This document shows positions 1 to 7,817 of a stretch of DNA of 14,258 bases, piece by piece. Position 1 is the first letter of the stretch, and the number at the start of each line of letters is the position of its first letter. The stretch is from Anaerolineae bacterium. Lineage in GTDB: Bacteria > Chloroflexota > Anaerolineae > DUEN01. Under the pieces are notes generated by a model. That model did no database searches. It worked only from the letters and a program-made list of their open reading frames with translations, and was not told where the DNA came from. Both the position numbers and the translations under genes were made by a program. The stretch spans positions 1 through 14,258 of the forward strand of contig JAGHDS010000071.1 in NCBI GenBank assembly GCA_021159845.1, in the 5' to 3' direction.

Positions 1-758
1 CCCCCTACGAGATTACCGCTTGGCGCCTGGGCATAGCCGCCCTGGCCATTATGGGAACCGGACGACTGCGTCACTATCCCGTAGGGCCTGACCGCACCGA
101 TCTGTGTCGTTTCCTGGGGTTTGGCCTGGTAGCCGCACTACACTTTTTATGTTATATCGCATCGCTCAGCCTCACGACCATTGCCCACTCGTTGTCATTA
201 GTGTACACATCCCCGATCTTCGTCACCATTGCCTCGGCCTGGCTCCTGCACGAGCCCATCCCGCGACGCAAATGGGCGGGCACTCTCATCGCAGTCATCG
301 GTGTGGCTGTCCTGACCGGGTTGGAACCGTACCTGAGTCGCCACATGATCCTGGGAGATCTGTTGGCGGTGGGATCGGCGATCATGTATGGTCTTTACTC
401 CGTGGCAGGCAGGTCCCAGCGAGCGCGATATCCTCTCTTCACGTATGCGGGCACCGTATATGGATTGGCCGCGCTTTGGACTCTCCCCGCTGCGATGGTA
501 GCATTTACACCCAACGGGTACGGGTGGCGACAGATCGGCGCACTCCTATCGCTCGGAGTGCTCCCCTCCGCGCTGGGACACACCTTGTACAACGCGGCGC
601 TCCGCCGCACACATGCTACCTACGTTAATCTGATTGCCACGCAGGAGGTAACTGGTGGCGTGATATTGGGCATGTTGTTACTTCATGAGACCCCCAGTCT
701 CAATGCCATCGTGGGAGCTGTCATCACACTGGCTGGCATCGCTCTGGTGGTCGTATGA
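1..758 (+). CDS. EamA/DMT-family transporter, 5' end missing
   Basis: Inner-membrane permease of the drug/metabolite transporter superfamily; such proteins export amino acids, nucleosides or other metabolites, and the substrate cannot be read from sequence. The frame is open from base 3, giving 16 residues before the first ATG at 51. These include a TAWRLGIAAL stretch, matching the R-containing first-repeat helix of EamA proteins, so the true start is upstream. About 251 residues are visible against the usual 280-300. The protein is almost wholly hydrophobic helices. The end of the first EamA repeat shows as a LLHEPIPRRKWAG segment and that of the second as LLLHETPSLNAIVG, both being the L-x-E loop before the last helix of a repeat. 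The next gene follows 22 bases later, so co-transcription is likely. A role in exporting lysine-pathway products would be speculation from the lysA neighbour. Confidence 0.9.
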   Translation, partial: PYEITAWRLGIAALAIMGTGRLRHYPVGPDRTDLCRFLGFGLVAALHFLCYIASLSLTTIAHSLSLVYTSPIFVTIASAWLLHEPIPRRKWAGTLIAVIGVAVLTGLEPYLSRHMILGDLLAVGSAIMYGLYSVAGRSQRARYPLFTYAGTVYGLAALWTLPAAMVAFTPNGYGWRQIGALLSLGVLPSALGHTLYNAALRRTHATYVNLIATQEVTGGVILGMLLLHETPSLNAIVGAVITLAGIALVVV

Positions 759-780
759 GGGAGGGCAGGAGGATATCCAC

Positions 781-1224
781 ATGACCAGTTTTCAGATCGC
801 TTCCATCATCGCGGCTGTCTCCTCGGGCCTGATGCTTGTGATCGGCTTTGTGTGGATCATGGCTGGCCGGGCCAGTTGGCAAAGGGACGACGAGGTAGCG
901 CGCAGGCTCATGGCGGAGGACGAGGAGGAAGGGGCGCTGTTCGAGCGTTCAGCTTTCCGCGGGAAAGCCATTGGTGCTACCGGCGGCTATGAGATCGGCT
1001 TCGGGGAGATCATCACAATGTTAAAGGAGGGAGAGCTGTATCGAGCGGCTCCCATCCTCCTCCTGATTGTTGGGATGCTCGGTTTGCTGCTCTCCATCGG
1101 CCTGGTCCTTGTGGCCTTCCAGGAGAGAGTGATTGGGGCTCTCTTCCTGGCTATGGTGGCCTACACCTTTTTCCAGATGGCTCGTGCGTTCCGGCGCGCT
1201 GCGCGAGGGACAGGTGATGAGTAA
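781..1224 (+). CDS. Small membrane protein of unknown function (147 aa)
   Basis: I do not recognise this family. The ATG at 781 is chosen because AGGAGG lies at 767-772 with an 8-base spacer; longer versions would run into the transporter gene. The protein has one hydrophobic helix at about residues 5-28. A cytoplasm-like hydrophilic stretch follows, with an acidic patch (EDEEE at 46-50) and a glycine-rich segment at 61-75. Two more helices lie at about 90-112 and 117-134, and the tail is basic (RAFRRAARG). Its stop overlaps the lysA start by 8 bases, so translation of the two is probably coupled. Function is unknown; the context suggests only co-expression with lysA and the upstream permease. 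Confidence 0.75.
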   Translation: MTSFQIASIIAAVSSGLMLVIGFVWIMAGRASWQRDDEVARRLMAEDEEEGALFERSAFRGKAIGATGGYEIGFGEIITMLKEGELYRAAPILLLIVGMLGLLLSIGLVLVAFQERVIGALFLAMVAYTFFQMARAFRRAARGTGDE

Positions 1225-2554
1225 CACCTCTCGGCTCCATCACGTCCTGCCGATCACCGCGACGGGTGTGGACGGACGCTTGTATATAGGCGGCTGTGAT
1301 CTGGTCGCGCTGGCCGACCGGTTCGGAACGCCGTTATACGTCTACGATGTTGCCACCATGAATGATGCGGTCAGCCGCTACGAGGCCGCCCTGGAGGCGC
1401 ATTACCCTGGCTCGTGGGAGATCACCTACGCGGCCAAGGCGTTCTGGTGCACCGCGATGGCTCAGTGGGCTTCCACCCGCGGCCTGGGACTGGATGTCGT
1501 CTCGGGCGGGGAGCTGTTTATCGGCACCCAAGCCGGATTCCCGCCGCAGCGCATTCACTTCCACGGAAACAATAAGGCGGATGCCGAGCTCGCGATGGCA
1601 TTGGAGGTGGGCGTCGGGCGCGTCGTGCTTGATCACGAGGCTGAGGTGGATCGCCTGGAACGGCTCGCGGCGGCGCGCGGGGAGGAAGTCACCGTCTGGC
1701 TGCGGGTCGCGCCGGGGATCGACGTACACACGCACGATTACGTCGTCACCGGCCGCGCGGATACGAAGTTCGGCGTTCCGTTGGCGGAAGACACGGCCAT
1801 GCGGGTAGCTCGTCGCATCCTGCGCTCCCCCCACCTGCGCTTGGTCGGGCTCCACGCGCATTTGGGATCTCAACTGTTCGAGGCGATGCCTGTGGCCCGG
1901 GCGGCTCAAGTGCTGATCGACCTCGCCGCGGCGCTGCGGGACCTCGGCTTCGTCCTACATGAGCTAAGCCCCGGCGGCGGCTGGGGGGTCCCTTACACGC
2001 CAGAGATGTCACCCGCGCCGGTGGAACCCTACGTCGCCGCGGTGAGCCAGGCGACCGTCGTGGCATGTCAGCGGCATGGGATGGAGATACCGCGGTTAGT
2101 GTTGGAGCCGGGCAGAAGTCTGGTCGCCCGAGCGGGGGTAGCGCTCTACCGGGTGGGCGGCGTCAAGCATCAGTCTGACCGGACCTTCGTCCTCATTGAC
2201 GGAGGGCTGGCCGATAACCCGCGGCCGGCGCTGTATGGTGCGAAATACACGGCTGTCGTCGCCAACCGCGTGGGAGATCCGGCTACGGAGGTCGTGGCTG
2301 TAGCCGGGCCGTATTGCGAGAGCGGCGATGTTCTGATTCAGGAAATTTCACTGCCGCCGGTGCGTCCCGGCGATTTACTTGCGGTGCCGGTGAGTGGCGC
2401 CTATCATCTCAGCATGGCCTCAAATTACAACGCGGCGCGACGGCCGGCTGCCCTCTGGCTGGTCGATGGAGACGCCCACGTGATCCAGGAGCGTGAATCG
2501 CTTGAGGACCTGATACGACGCGATCGACCTTTACCTGATGGAGTGACTCGCTGA
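1217..2554 (+). CDS. lysA: Diaminopimelate decarboxylase
   Basis: Cytosolic PLP enzyme converting meso-diaminopimelate to L-lysine and CO2, the last step of the DAP pathway. The protein is 445 residues, normal for LysA, with the alanine-racemase-like TIM barrel followed by a C-terminal beta domain. Visible motifs are YAAKAF (Schiff-base lysine K74), HFHGNNK at 114-120, HAHLGSQ at 213-219, the phosphate-binding GGGWG at 253-257, EPGRSL at 297-302, the active-site PYCESGD with C367, and GAY ending in Y396. The ATG at 1217 is chosen over an in-frame codon at 1133 because the longer form would sit deep inside the preceding gene. The ATGAGTAA overlap with that gene's stop indicates coupling. Other fold-III decarboxylases (carboxynorspermidine, arginine) are possible but fit the motifs less well. 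Confidence 0.93.
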   Translation: MSNTSRLHHVLPITATGVDGRLYIGGCDLVALADRFGTPLYVYDVATMNDAVSRYEAALEAHYPGSWEITYAAKAFWCTAMAQWASTRGLGLDVVSGGELFIGTQAGFPPQRIHFHGNNKADAELAMALEVGVGRVVLDHEAEVDRLERLAAARGEEVTVWLRVAPGIDVHTHDYVVTGRADTKFGVPLAEDTAMRVARRILRSPHLRLVGLHAHLGSQLFEAMPVARAAQVLIDLAAALRDLGFVLHELSPGGGWGVPYTPEMSPAPVEPYVAAVSQATVVACQRHGMEIPRLVLEPGRSLVARAGVALYRVGGVKHQSDRTFVLIDGGLADNPRPALYGAKYTAVVANRVGDPATEVVAVAGPYCESGDVLIQEISLPPVRPGDLLAVPVSGAYHLSMASNYNAARRPAALWLVDGDAHVIQERESLEDLIRRDRPLPDGVTR

Positions 2555-2898
2555 TGGCCAAGTCGAAAGCGGTGAATTGCCCTTACTATTATTACGACTA
2601 CTTTCGCGGCCAGGAATGGGAGGAATGCCGGCTGATCGCCCGCAATCCGCGATCCCGGCCCTGGCGGCGGAGTCTGTGCGACACGTGTCCGGTACCGGAG
2701 ATCCTCCGTGAGACGAACTGCCAGCACCTGGCGCTGGAAGCGACGGTCGTGCGGAAGTGGAAGCTATTTGACCGGGTAGAAGTCTTCGCCGTGTGTACGG
2801 AGGCGATGGAAAAACTGGAAAATCCCAAGTATTGCCCCTATTGTGCGGCGAAGCAGGCGGCTGCCGAGGCCCAAGGCGACACGAAGAGTAACGGGTGA
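2554..2898 (+). CDS. Eight-cysteine protein of unknown function, probable metal or Fe-S binder (114 aa)
   Basis: I do not recognise this family. Its start shares one base with the lysA stop (TGATG at 2552-2556), so it is probably translated by re-initiation. It is soluble, with no signal peptide or membrane helix. Cysteines lie at 9, 25, 42, 45, 56, 81, 94 and 97; 42/45 and 94/97 are C-x2-C pairs. C9 is followed by a run of aromatic residues (PYYYYDYF). The layout suggests two metal or Fe-S sites, one built from C9, C25, C42, C45 and C56 and one from C81, C94 and C97; this is inference. The last 15 residues are a polar Ala/Gln-rich tail. It appears to close the operon, because the next gene is convergent. 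Confidence 0.8.
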   Translation: MAKSKAVNCPYYYYDYFRGQEWEECRLIARNPRSRPWRRSLCDTCPVPEILRETNCQHLALEATVVRKWKLFDRVEVFAVCTEAMEKLENPKYCPYCAAKQAAAEAQGDTKSNG

Positions 2899-2971
2899 CC
2901 GCTCACTGTGGGGCGTTGGAGAGATAGGGATGACCGTAGAGCCCAAGGGGGCCTGGCGTTTGTGGGGCCGG

Positions 2972-4519
2972 TCACACCTGCCGGCGTGGCCGGTACTGGA
3001 TCGCCTCGGCGATATGGGTTACCTCGATGCGCTCGCTGCCTGCCAGGTCCGCGATGGTGCGGGCTAGCTTGAGGATACGGTGATAGGCCCGGGCGCTCAT
3101 GTGCAACTGACGCATAGCCGAACCCAGCAGGCGACGTCCCGCCTCATCAACCTGACAATACTTCCGGATCTCGGCTGGCCCCATGTCCGCGTTGCACCGC
3201 GAATTTGTCTGATGGTCTGCCCCTTCCGAGGATGCTGCGAATCGCTGGCGTTGCCGTTCTCGTGCGGCCTCCACCCGCTCACGGATCACGGCCGACGGCT
3301 CTCCCCGCCGATCATCCGAGAGCTTCTCGAACGGCACCCGAGGTACATCGACATGGATGTCGATCCGGTCTAGCAGCGGGCCGGAGATGCGCTTCTGGTA
3401 GCGGCGGATCTCGCTCAGCGAGCAGGTACACTCATGTTCTGGATCGCCGTACCAGCCGCAGGGGCAGGGGTTCATCGCTGCGACGAGGATGAAATTGGCC
3501 GGGAAGCTCAACGTTCCCGTGCTGCGCGCGATGGTGACCACTCGATCTTCTAAAGGCTGTCGCAGCACCTCCAGCACGCGTTGGCCAAACTCGGGCAGCT
3601 CGTCCAGGAAGAGCACCCCGCGGTGGGCCAGACTGATCTCCCCCGGCCGCGGCCAGTGTCCGCCGCCGACTAATCCCGCCTGGCTGATGGTGTGATGAGG
3701 AGCCCGAAACGGCCGATGTCGGATCAAAGGTTGATCGGGGGGCAACAACCCCGCCACGCTGTAGATCTTGGTAACCTCCAGCGCTTCTTCTGTCGTCATG
3801 CGCGGGAGGATGGACGGCATCGATCGCGCCAGGAGCGTCTTCCCGGAGCCTGGAGAGCCGGTCATAAGCACGTTGTGCCCACCAGCGGCTGCGATTTCCA
3901 GCGCTCGCTTGACGTGTTCTTGCCCTTTGATGTCGGCCATGTCCGCCGCGTAGGGTGGCGGCTCATCGCTGACGGGATCGACTTGACTCTCGTAAGGTTC
4001 GATCCGGCGCAGTCCTTGTAGATGGGCTGCAAGCTGAGGGAGGCTTTCCACCGGGATGACCTTGATGTCCCCCACGAGTGCAGCCTCCAGTGCATCCACG
4101 GCCGGCACGAACATGCGATTCATCCCCTGCTGTCGAGCCAGAGCGGCCATGGGCAAAATGCCGTTCACATGCCGTACGGAGCCATCCAGTGAGAGCTCCC
4201 CTACCACCAGCGCGTCTTCCACCGCGTCGGCCCAAACCTGCTCCGTGGCAATCAGGATGCCGACGGCGATGGGAAGATCGTAGGCTGGGCCCTCCTTACG
4301 TAGATCTGCCGGAGCCAGGTTGACCGTGATGCGTCGAGTAGGCCACTGAAACCCGCTGTTGCGGATCGCAGCACGTACCCGTTCGCTGGACTCCTTAACG
4401 GCCGTGTCCGGCAGGCCGACGATGGTCAACCCGGGCAACCCAGAGGCGATATCGACCTCCACCTCAACCAATGCTCCATCCAGGCCGATGAGCGCGCAAC
4501 TGGTCACGCGGGAAAGCAT
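2972..4519 (-). CDS. YifB/ComM-family Mg-chelatase-like AAA+ ATPase
   Basis: AAA+ ATPase of the YifB/ComM family. ComM is a hexameric helicase promoting branch migration during natural transformation in other bacteria; whether this protein does the same is unknown. It is 515 residues, a typical length. The N-terminal domain (about 1-170) has the ribosomal-S5/Lon-like fold of the family and begins MLSRVTSCALIG, the standard start. The Mg-chelatase AAA core holds Walker A GSPGSGKT at 221-228 and Walker B VLFLDE around 302-307. A four-cysteine cluster lies at C352, C354, C364 and C366, and the Mg-chelatase C-terminal domain at about 415-511. The ATG at 4519 is preferred to a TTG at 4540, which coincides with the GGGGAGG ribosome site. 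It lies 45 bases after the glycosidase gene, so read-through is plausible. Confidence 0.93.
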   Translation of the reverse strand: MLSRVTSCALIGLDGALVEVEVDIASGLPGLTIVGLPDTAVKESSERVRAAIRNSGFQWPTRRITVNLAPADLRKEGPAYDLPIAVGILIATEQVWADAVEDALVVGELSLDGSVRHVNGILPMAALARQQGMNRMFVPAVDALEAALVGDIKVIPVESLPQLAAHLQGLRRIEPYESQVDPVSDEPPPYAADMADIKGQEHVKRALEIAAAGGHNVLMTGSPGSGKTLLARSMPSILPRMTTEEALEVTKIYSVAGLLPPDQPLIRHRPFRAPHHTISQAGLVGGGHWPRPGEISLAHRGVLFLDELPEFGQRVLEVLRQPLEDRVVTIARSTGTLSFPANFILVAAMNPCPCGWYGDPEHECTCSLSEIRRYQKRISGPLLDRIDIHVDVPRVPFEKLSDDRRGEPSAVIRERVEAARERQRQRFAASSEGADHQTNSRCNADMGPAEIRKYCQVDEAGRRLLGSAMRQLHMSARAYHRILKLARTIADLAGSERIEVTHIAEAIQYRPRRQV

Positions 4520-4564
4520 ACTGACCGACTTCCTCCCCAAGGGTTTAACCGAGGCTACAGGGTC

Positions 4565-6232
4565 CTACTCGGTTCCAATATTCATGATCAGATCAATAAA
4601 CAGCGCAGCACTCCAACCATAGTCCTGGATCACGCCAAACCCAGCACCGCCCGCGCTGCCAACGGCACCTTTCCGCAGTAACGTCGTGGGCAACTTCTCC
4701 CCCAGACAATCGTAATACTCATAAATACATCCCGCCTTCTCATACCAACGCACGACCTCAGCCAGTGTGCGCTGCCGTAGCTCCTCAGCCAGATCCGAAT
4801 AGCCATATCGTCGCAGTCCCTGGATGATGAAATAGTTCGTGTTGATCCAGGTCGAGCCGCGCCACATGTCCTCACTGTGAGTCGGATCGTTCAGGGCAAC
4901 GGTGGGCACAGGGACGGTTGGCCAGAACTCGGAGGGATCCTGAAGATGAGCGACCAGCCGGCCAGCTTGTTCAGCCGTGGCAATCCCAGCCCACAGAGGA
5001 AAGAAGCCGGATATGGCCTTCACCGAGGAAAGCTCGCCACCCACTCGCCGATCGAAGTAGAAACCCTCCTCGTCGTTCCACAGCCGGTCGTTAATGGCTG
5101 CTGCCAGGCGTTTCCCCCGCTGCATCCAGCGTTCGGCCTCACTTTCCCTGCCCAACGCCCGCGCGATCGATGAGAGGCACTGCATCTCCACAACAGCGTA
5201 GACGTTGAAGTCCACTGCCGCCCAGGGGCCGCCCTCATCGAATCGTGGCGAATTGTCCATGCCGCTCTCCCCACTCCGGCTCAGTGGATTCTCCTCGATG
5301 TGCCAGGCCAGCAATCCCGCCTCCCCCGTTACGCGATGCACGAGGTCCCATTCCAGGTACCGGCAGAGCGCGGGATAAAAGCGGTGCAGACGATCCAGGT
5401 CGTGGGAGAGGCGGAACACCTTCCATGTGGCCCATGAGAGGATGGGAGGCTGTGTGATATTCGATGTGATAACCGGGCTCATCATGTGAGCGATAAACCC
5501 ATCTTCCCGTTGCCGGGAGAGCACGGCCTCTATCGCTTCCCAGGCCATGTCCAGGTCCGCATGTCGCCATCCGAGGGCGTGGAAAGCGGAATCCCATAGC
5601 CACATGTGGCGGTGAGGCCAGCGATCGGGTGTGGTCCAGCGTACGGGGATAGTTCCCTCCGGGCTGTATACATTCGTCTTCAGCACCGACCATGCTTTGG
5701 ATAATGTCATGCGCCAGGAATCAGGGAGATCGGCTGGGAGTGCAGGACAACGTTCCAGGAAGGCCAGCCGTTTGCCGATAATCTCTCCCACATCACATCG
5801 CAGCGCCGCCTGAGCCTGCTGGGCAGCCACGATCCCCCCACTTGCCGTGCAAACAAGCGCCAGGTGCATCCGATCCCCACCGGGCATCTTCGCGAGGGCC
5901 ATACCCCAATCATCCGACTCGTGGACGATCAGATGCGGGGCCAAAGAGACTGGGGCGTATCCCACAATGGTATGCTGGTCCGCCATAGCCAATACGATCT
6001 CACCAGCCGGGCTTTGTAGCCGCAGTACATCGCCGGTAACGACTCGCGGTGTCACATGGGCGCCGGAGAGATCGAACCACAGCTTCCCCTTGACGGGATA
6101 CCGTATCCGAAGCCCAACAGGGTCAGCGATCGTGCTGGCGACGAGTCCCTCCCTCCAGGACGCACGCCCATCATACCCTGAGAAGGCAAACAGTTGGCCA
6201 TCACCCCACACTGCGGGATAAACACGCGACAT
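4565..6232 (-). CDS. GH63-like glycoside hydrolase (trehalase/glucosidase-type (alpha/alpha)6 barrel)
   Basis: Probable cytosolic glycosidase of the GH63/GH37-like (alpha/alpha)6 group, which includes alpha-glucosidases and the mannosylglycerate/glucosylglycerate hydrolases of thermophiles; the substrate is not determined. The protein is 555 residues without a signal peptide. Residues 1-150 form a beta-rich N-terminal domain. The catalytic barrel follows, with WLWDSAFHALGWRH at 211-224, ESGMDNSPRFD at 322-332 (D326 the probable general acid), DMWRGSTWINTNYF at 455-468, and IYEYYD around E505 (probable base). The ATG at 6232 is chosen because GGGAGG precedes it closely and because the predicted promoter would put transcription initiation at about 6303, almost on the alternative TTG at 6301. 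Transcription may continue into the YifB gene. An intracellular compatible-solute hydrolase is one reasonable guess. Confidence 0.85.
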   Translation of the reverse strand: MSRVYPAVWGDGQLFAFSGYDGRASWREGLVASTIADPVGLRIRYPVKGKLWFDLSGAHVTPRVVTGDVLRLQSPAGEIVLAMADQHTIVGYAPVSLAPHLIVHESDDWGMALAKMPGGDRMHLALVCTASGGIVAAQQAQAALRCDVGEIIGKRLAFLERCPALPADLPDSWRMTLSKAWSVLKTNVYSPEGTIPVRWTTPDRWPHRHMWLWDSAFHALGWRHADLDMAWEAIEAVLSRQREDGFIAHMMSPVITSNITQPPILSWATWKVFRLSHDLDRLHRFYPALCRYLEWDLVHRVTGEAGLLAWHIEENPLSRSGESGMDNSPRFDEGGPWAAVDFNVYAVVEMQCLSSIARALGRESEAERWMQRGKRLAAAINDRLWNDEEGFYFDRRVGGELSSVKAISGFFPLWAGIATAEQAGRLVAHLQDPSEFWPTVPVPTVALNDPTHSEDMWRGSTWINTNYFIIQGLRRYGYSDLAEELRQRTLAEVVRWYEKAGCIYEYYDCLGEKLPTTLLRKGAVGSAGGAGFGVIQDYGWSAALFIDLIMNIGTE

Positions 6233-6272
6233 CGGCCTCCCTCGCTTTGCATGGTGAAGTGATCGGGACTCT

Positions 6273-6292
6273 AGGCACACCGGGGTGTCCCT
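6273..6292. promoter_or_regulatory. Dyad in the glycosidase leader, candidate operator
   Basis: An inverted repeat AGGnACACC-gg-GGTGTnCCT with eight of nine pairs matching. It lies just downstream of the predicted transcription start of the glycosidase gene (about +11 to +30), a usual place for a repressor site. No cognate regulator gene is present in the window. It could instead form a short leader hairpin in the RNA. Confidence 0.4.
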
Positions 6293-6309
6293 GAGCAACA
6301 ATTGACCCC

Positions 6310-6338
6310 ATTATAGCCACACGAACCGCGAGATACAA
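6310..6338 (-). promoter_or_regulatory. Sigma-70-type promoter for the glycosidase gene
   Basis: On the minus strand TTGTAT (6338-6333), a 17-base spacer and a perfect TATAAT (6315-6310). Transcription would begin near 6303, leaving a leader of about 70 bases before the ATG at 6232. The -35 box matches the consensus only at TTG. Confidence 0.6.
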
Positions 6339-6462
6339 CTATCGTCCATCGGGGTGACTAACGCGCGTGGCCCGTGTGTCCTGCATAGAAAGTAGCAACA
6401 TCCATGGCGTGAAAGGGAGTTTTTGGTCCCTTCCACCATTCTCCACATCCTTGCGATGAGGA

Positions 6463-6492
6463 GGTGGGAATAGCCATCATGCCATTCCCACC
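6463..6492. terminator. Perfect 9-bp hairpin downstream of fprA
   Basis: GGTGGGAAT at 6463-6471 and its exact reverse complement ATTCCCACC at 6484-6492, with a 12-base loop, 36 bases after the fprA stop. It is a plausible 3' end structure for fprA. No T-run follows on the minus strand, so it is not a classical intrinsic terminator. A smaller 6-bp stem (6413-6418 with 6427-6432) lies just beyond it. Confidence 0.4.
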
Positions 6493-6500
6493 CGAAACCA

Positions 6501-6532
6501 CCTGGGAGGAAGCAGCTTTTCGCCCTCCTAGG
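6501..6532. other. Hairpin overlapping the fprA stop codon
   Basis: CCTGGGAGG at 6501-6509 pairs with CCTCCTAGG at 6524-6532. Pairing is complete on the + strand if one G-T wobble is allowed; on the minus-strand RNA it has one A-C mismatch. The right arm includes the fprA stop codon (6528-6530). It may be part of the gene's 3' end structure together with the hairpin at 6463-6492. Confidence 0.3.
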
Positions 6533-7706
6533 CGAGGTTGTGCTCCTGATGTTTGCTCGCGATGGTGGCGGCTAATCGGTTCAGAGCCTCGAAGTCGCCT
6601 TCCCGGGGAAGCCCCTTGCAAAGGACCGGCTCCAGGATCTCCACCTTCAGGCTGGAAATCGCGCCCGCGATCTGATCGACTGCTTTGCCGCCCCAGCCGT
6701 AGGAGCCAATCACCGAGGCGAATTTCAACTTAGGTCGCAAGGCATTGGCCAGAAGGGCGGCGTAGGCAACGATGGGATGCGGCCCACCGAGCACGGTAGG
6801 CGTTCCGACCACGATCGTGGCCGCGTCCACCAGGGCAGCTGCCAGCTTCCCGATATCGGTCACGGCCAAATCGAACTGGTAGACCGTGATCCCCTGTTCG
6901 GCCAAAGCTCCGACCAGGTATTCTACCATCTTCCGCGTGCTGCCGTGCATTGAGATGTAAGGGAGGACCACGACATTCCGGGGCTCGTCCGAGATCCAAT
7001 CCTCGTAGGCTTCCAGGATGAAATTCGGGCGGTTGTAGACGGGACCGTGGCTCGGTGCTATCAGGGCGATCTCCCGCTCACCGATCTTCTCCATATTCCT
7101 CTGGATGACCTTGCGGAAGGGCATCATGATCTCCGCGTAGTACCTCTTGGCAGCCTCATACACCCGAGCCTCATCGGTGGCATACAGATCGGAGGTGGCC
7201 AGATGCGACCCGAAGAGATCACAACTAAAGAGGATGTGATCCTCTTGCAGGTAGGTAACCATCGTCTCCGGCCAGTGCACCCACGGAGCAAAAATGAACT
7301 CTAAAGTCCTGTCTCCGAGCGACAGGGTTTCTCCGTCCTCAACCGCGATGATCCGGCCTTCTGGGATGTGAAGGAGATCCATCAGCATCCCCTTCCCCTT
7401 AGGTGTCGTGAGCACCTTTGCCCCGGCGTATCTTTCGAGAACGTGGGGAATCGCCCCGGAGTGGTCTTGTTCGGCGTGGTGGGCGATCACGTAATCAATC
7501 CGCGACACACCTTCCAGTTGGGATAGGAGGACATCTACCATGGTGGGATCGACGGTATCCAGCAAGACCGTCTTCTCGCTTCCCTGGATAAGATAAGCAT
7601 TGTAACTCGTCCCATCCGGGAGTGGTATGAGGGAATCGAACAGACGTCTGTCCCAGTCAATGGCTCCCATCCAGTAAACACGATCGTTGATCTTCCTTGG
7701 TTTCAC
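6528..7706 (-). CDS. fprA: A-type flavodiiron protein (FprA family)
   Basis: Cytosolic flavodiiron protein that reduces O2 to water or NO to N2O, protecting oxygen-sensitive metabolism; it normally takes electrons from rubredoxin or a flavin reductase, neither of which is encoded nearby. The protein is 392 residues, the size of the two-domain core form. The N-terminal metallo-beta-lactamase-like domain (1-245) carries all the diiron ligands in order: H77, E79, D81 and H82 in HAEQDH, H144 in VHWPETM, D163 in SCDLFGSH and H220 in PSHGP. The C-terminal flavodoxin domain (246-392) has the FMN phosphate loop SMHGSTRKM and the GSYGWGG segment. It begins with GTG at 7706, preceded by AAAGGAAGG with a 6-base spacer. 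There is no fused rubredoxin or reductase domain. Confidence 0.95.
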   Translation of the reverse strand: MKPRKINDRVYWMGAIDWDRRLFDSLIPLPDGTSYNAYLIQGSEKTVLLDTVDPTMVDVLLSQLEGVSRIDYVIAHHAEQDHSGAIPHVLERYAGAKVLTTPKGKGMLMDLLHIPEGRIIAVEDGETLSLGDRTLEFIFAPWVHWPETMVTYLQEDHILFSCDLFGSHLATSDLYATDEARVYEAAKRYYAEIMMPFRKVIQRNMEKIGEREIALIAPSHGPVYNRPNFILEAYEDWISDEPRNVVVLPYISMHGSTRKMVEYLVGALAEQGITVYQFDLAVTDIGKLAAALVDAATIVVGTPTVLGGPHPIVAYAALLANALRPKLKFASVIGSYGWGGKAVDQIAGAISSLKVEILEPVLCKGLPREGDFEALNRLAATIASKHQEHNLA

Positions 7707-7772
7707 TTCAGGCCTTCCTTTCTTGCCTTATCTCATGGAATTCCAGCGAACACCGGACTGGGGGGAGAAGTC

Positions 7773-7806
7773 CAGAGGTCAACCCGATGCCAGATTCTGG
7801 CCTCTG
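7773..7806. other. Nested inverted repeats between ipk and fprA
   Basis: CAGAGG at 7773-7778 pairs with CCTCTG at 7801-7806, enclosing the 13-bp palindrome GCCAGATTCTGGC at 7789-7801. Because CCAGA also occurs at the left arm (7772-7776), alternative pairings exclude one another. It lies 67-100 bases upstream of the fprA start and just past the ipk stop. It could be an operator for fprA or a 3' structure of the selA operon; no T-run is visible. Confidence 0.35.
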
Positions 7807-7817
7807 CCCGGCCGAGA

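Noticed and set aside
1133..1216. Longer N-terminus for LysA
   Set aside because: The extra residues fall inside the preceding gene in another frame and do not resemble LysA; the ATG at 1217 gives the usual length and a typical coupled junction.
2899..2971. Bidirectional terminator between the two convergent operons
   Set aside because: Only a 4-bp GTGA/TCAC stem at about 2894-2905 is visible, with no T-run on either strand, too weak to call.
6233..6301. TTG start for the glycosidase at 6301
   Set aside because: The predicted promoter places the transcript start almost on this codon, and the 23 extra residues do not look like part of the family; the ATG at 6232 has a ribosome site.
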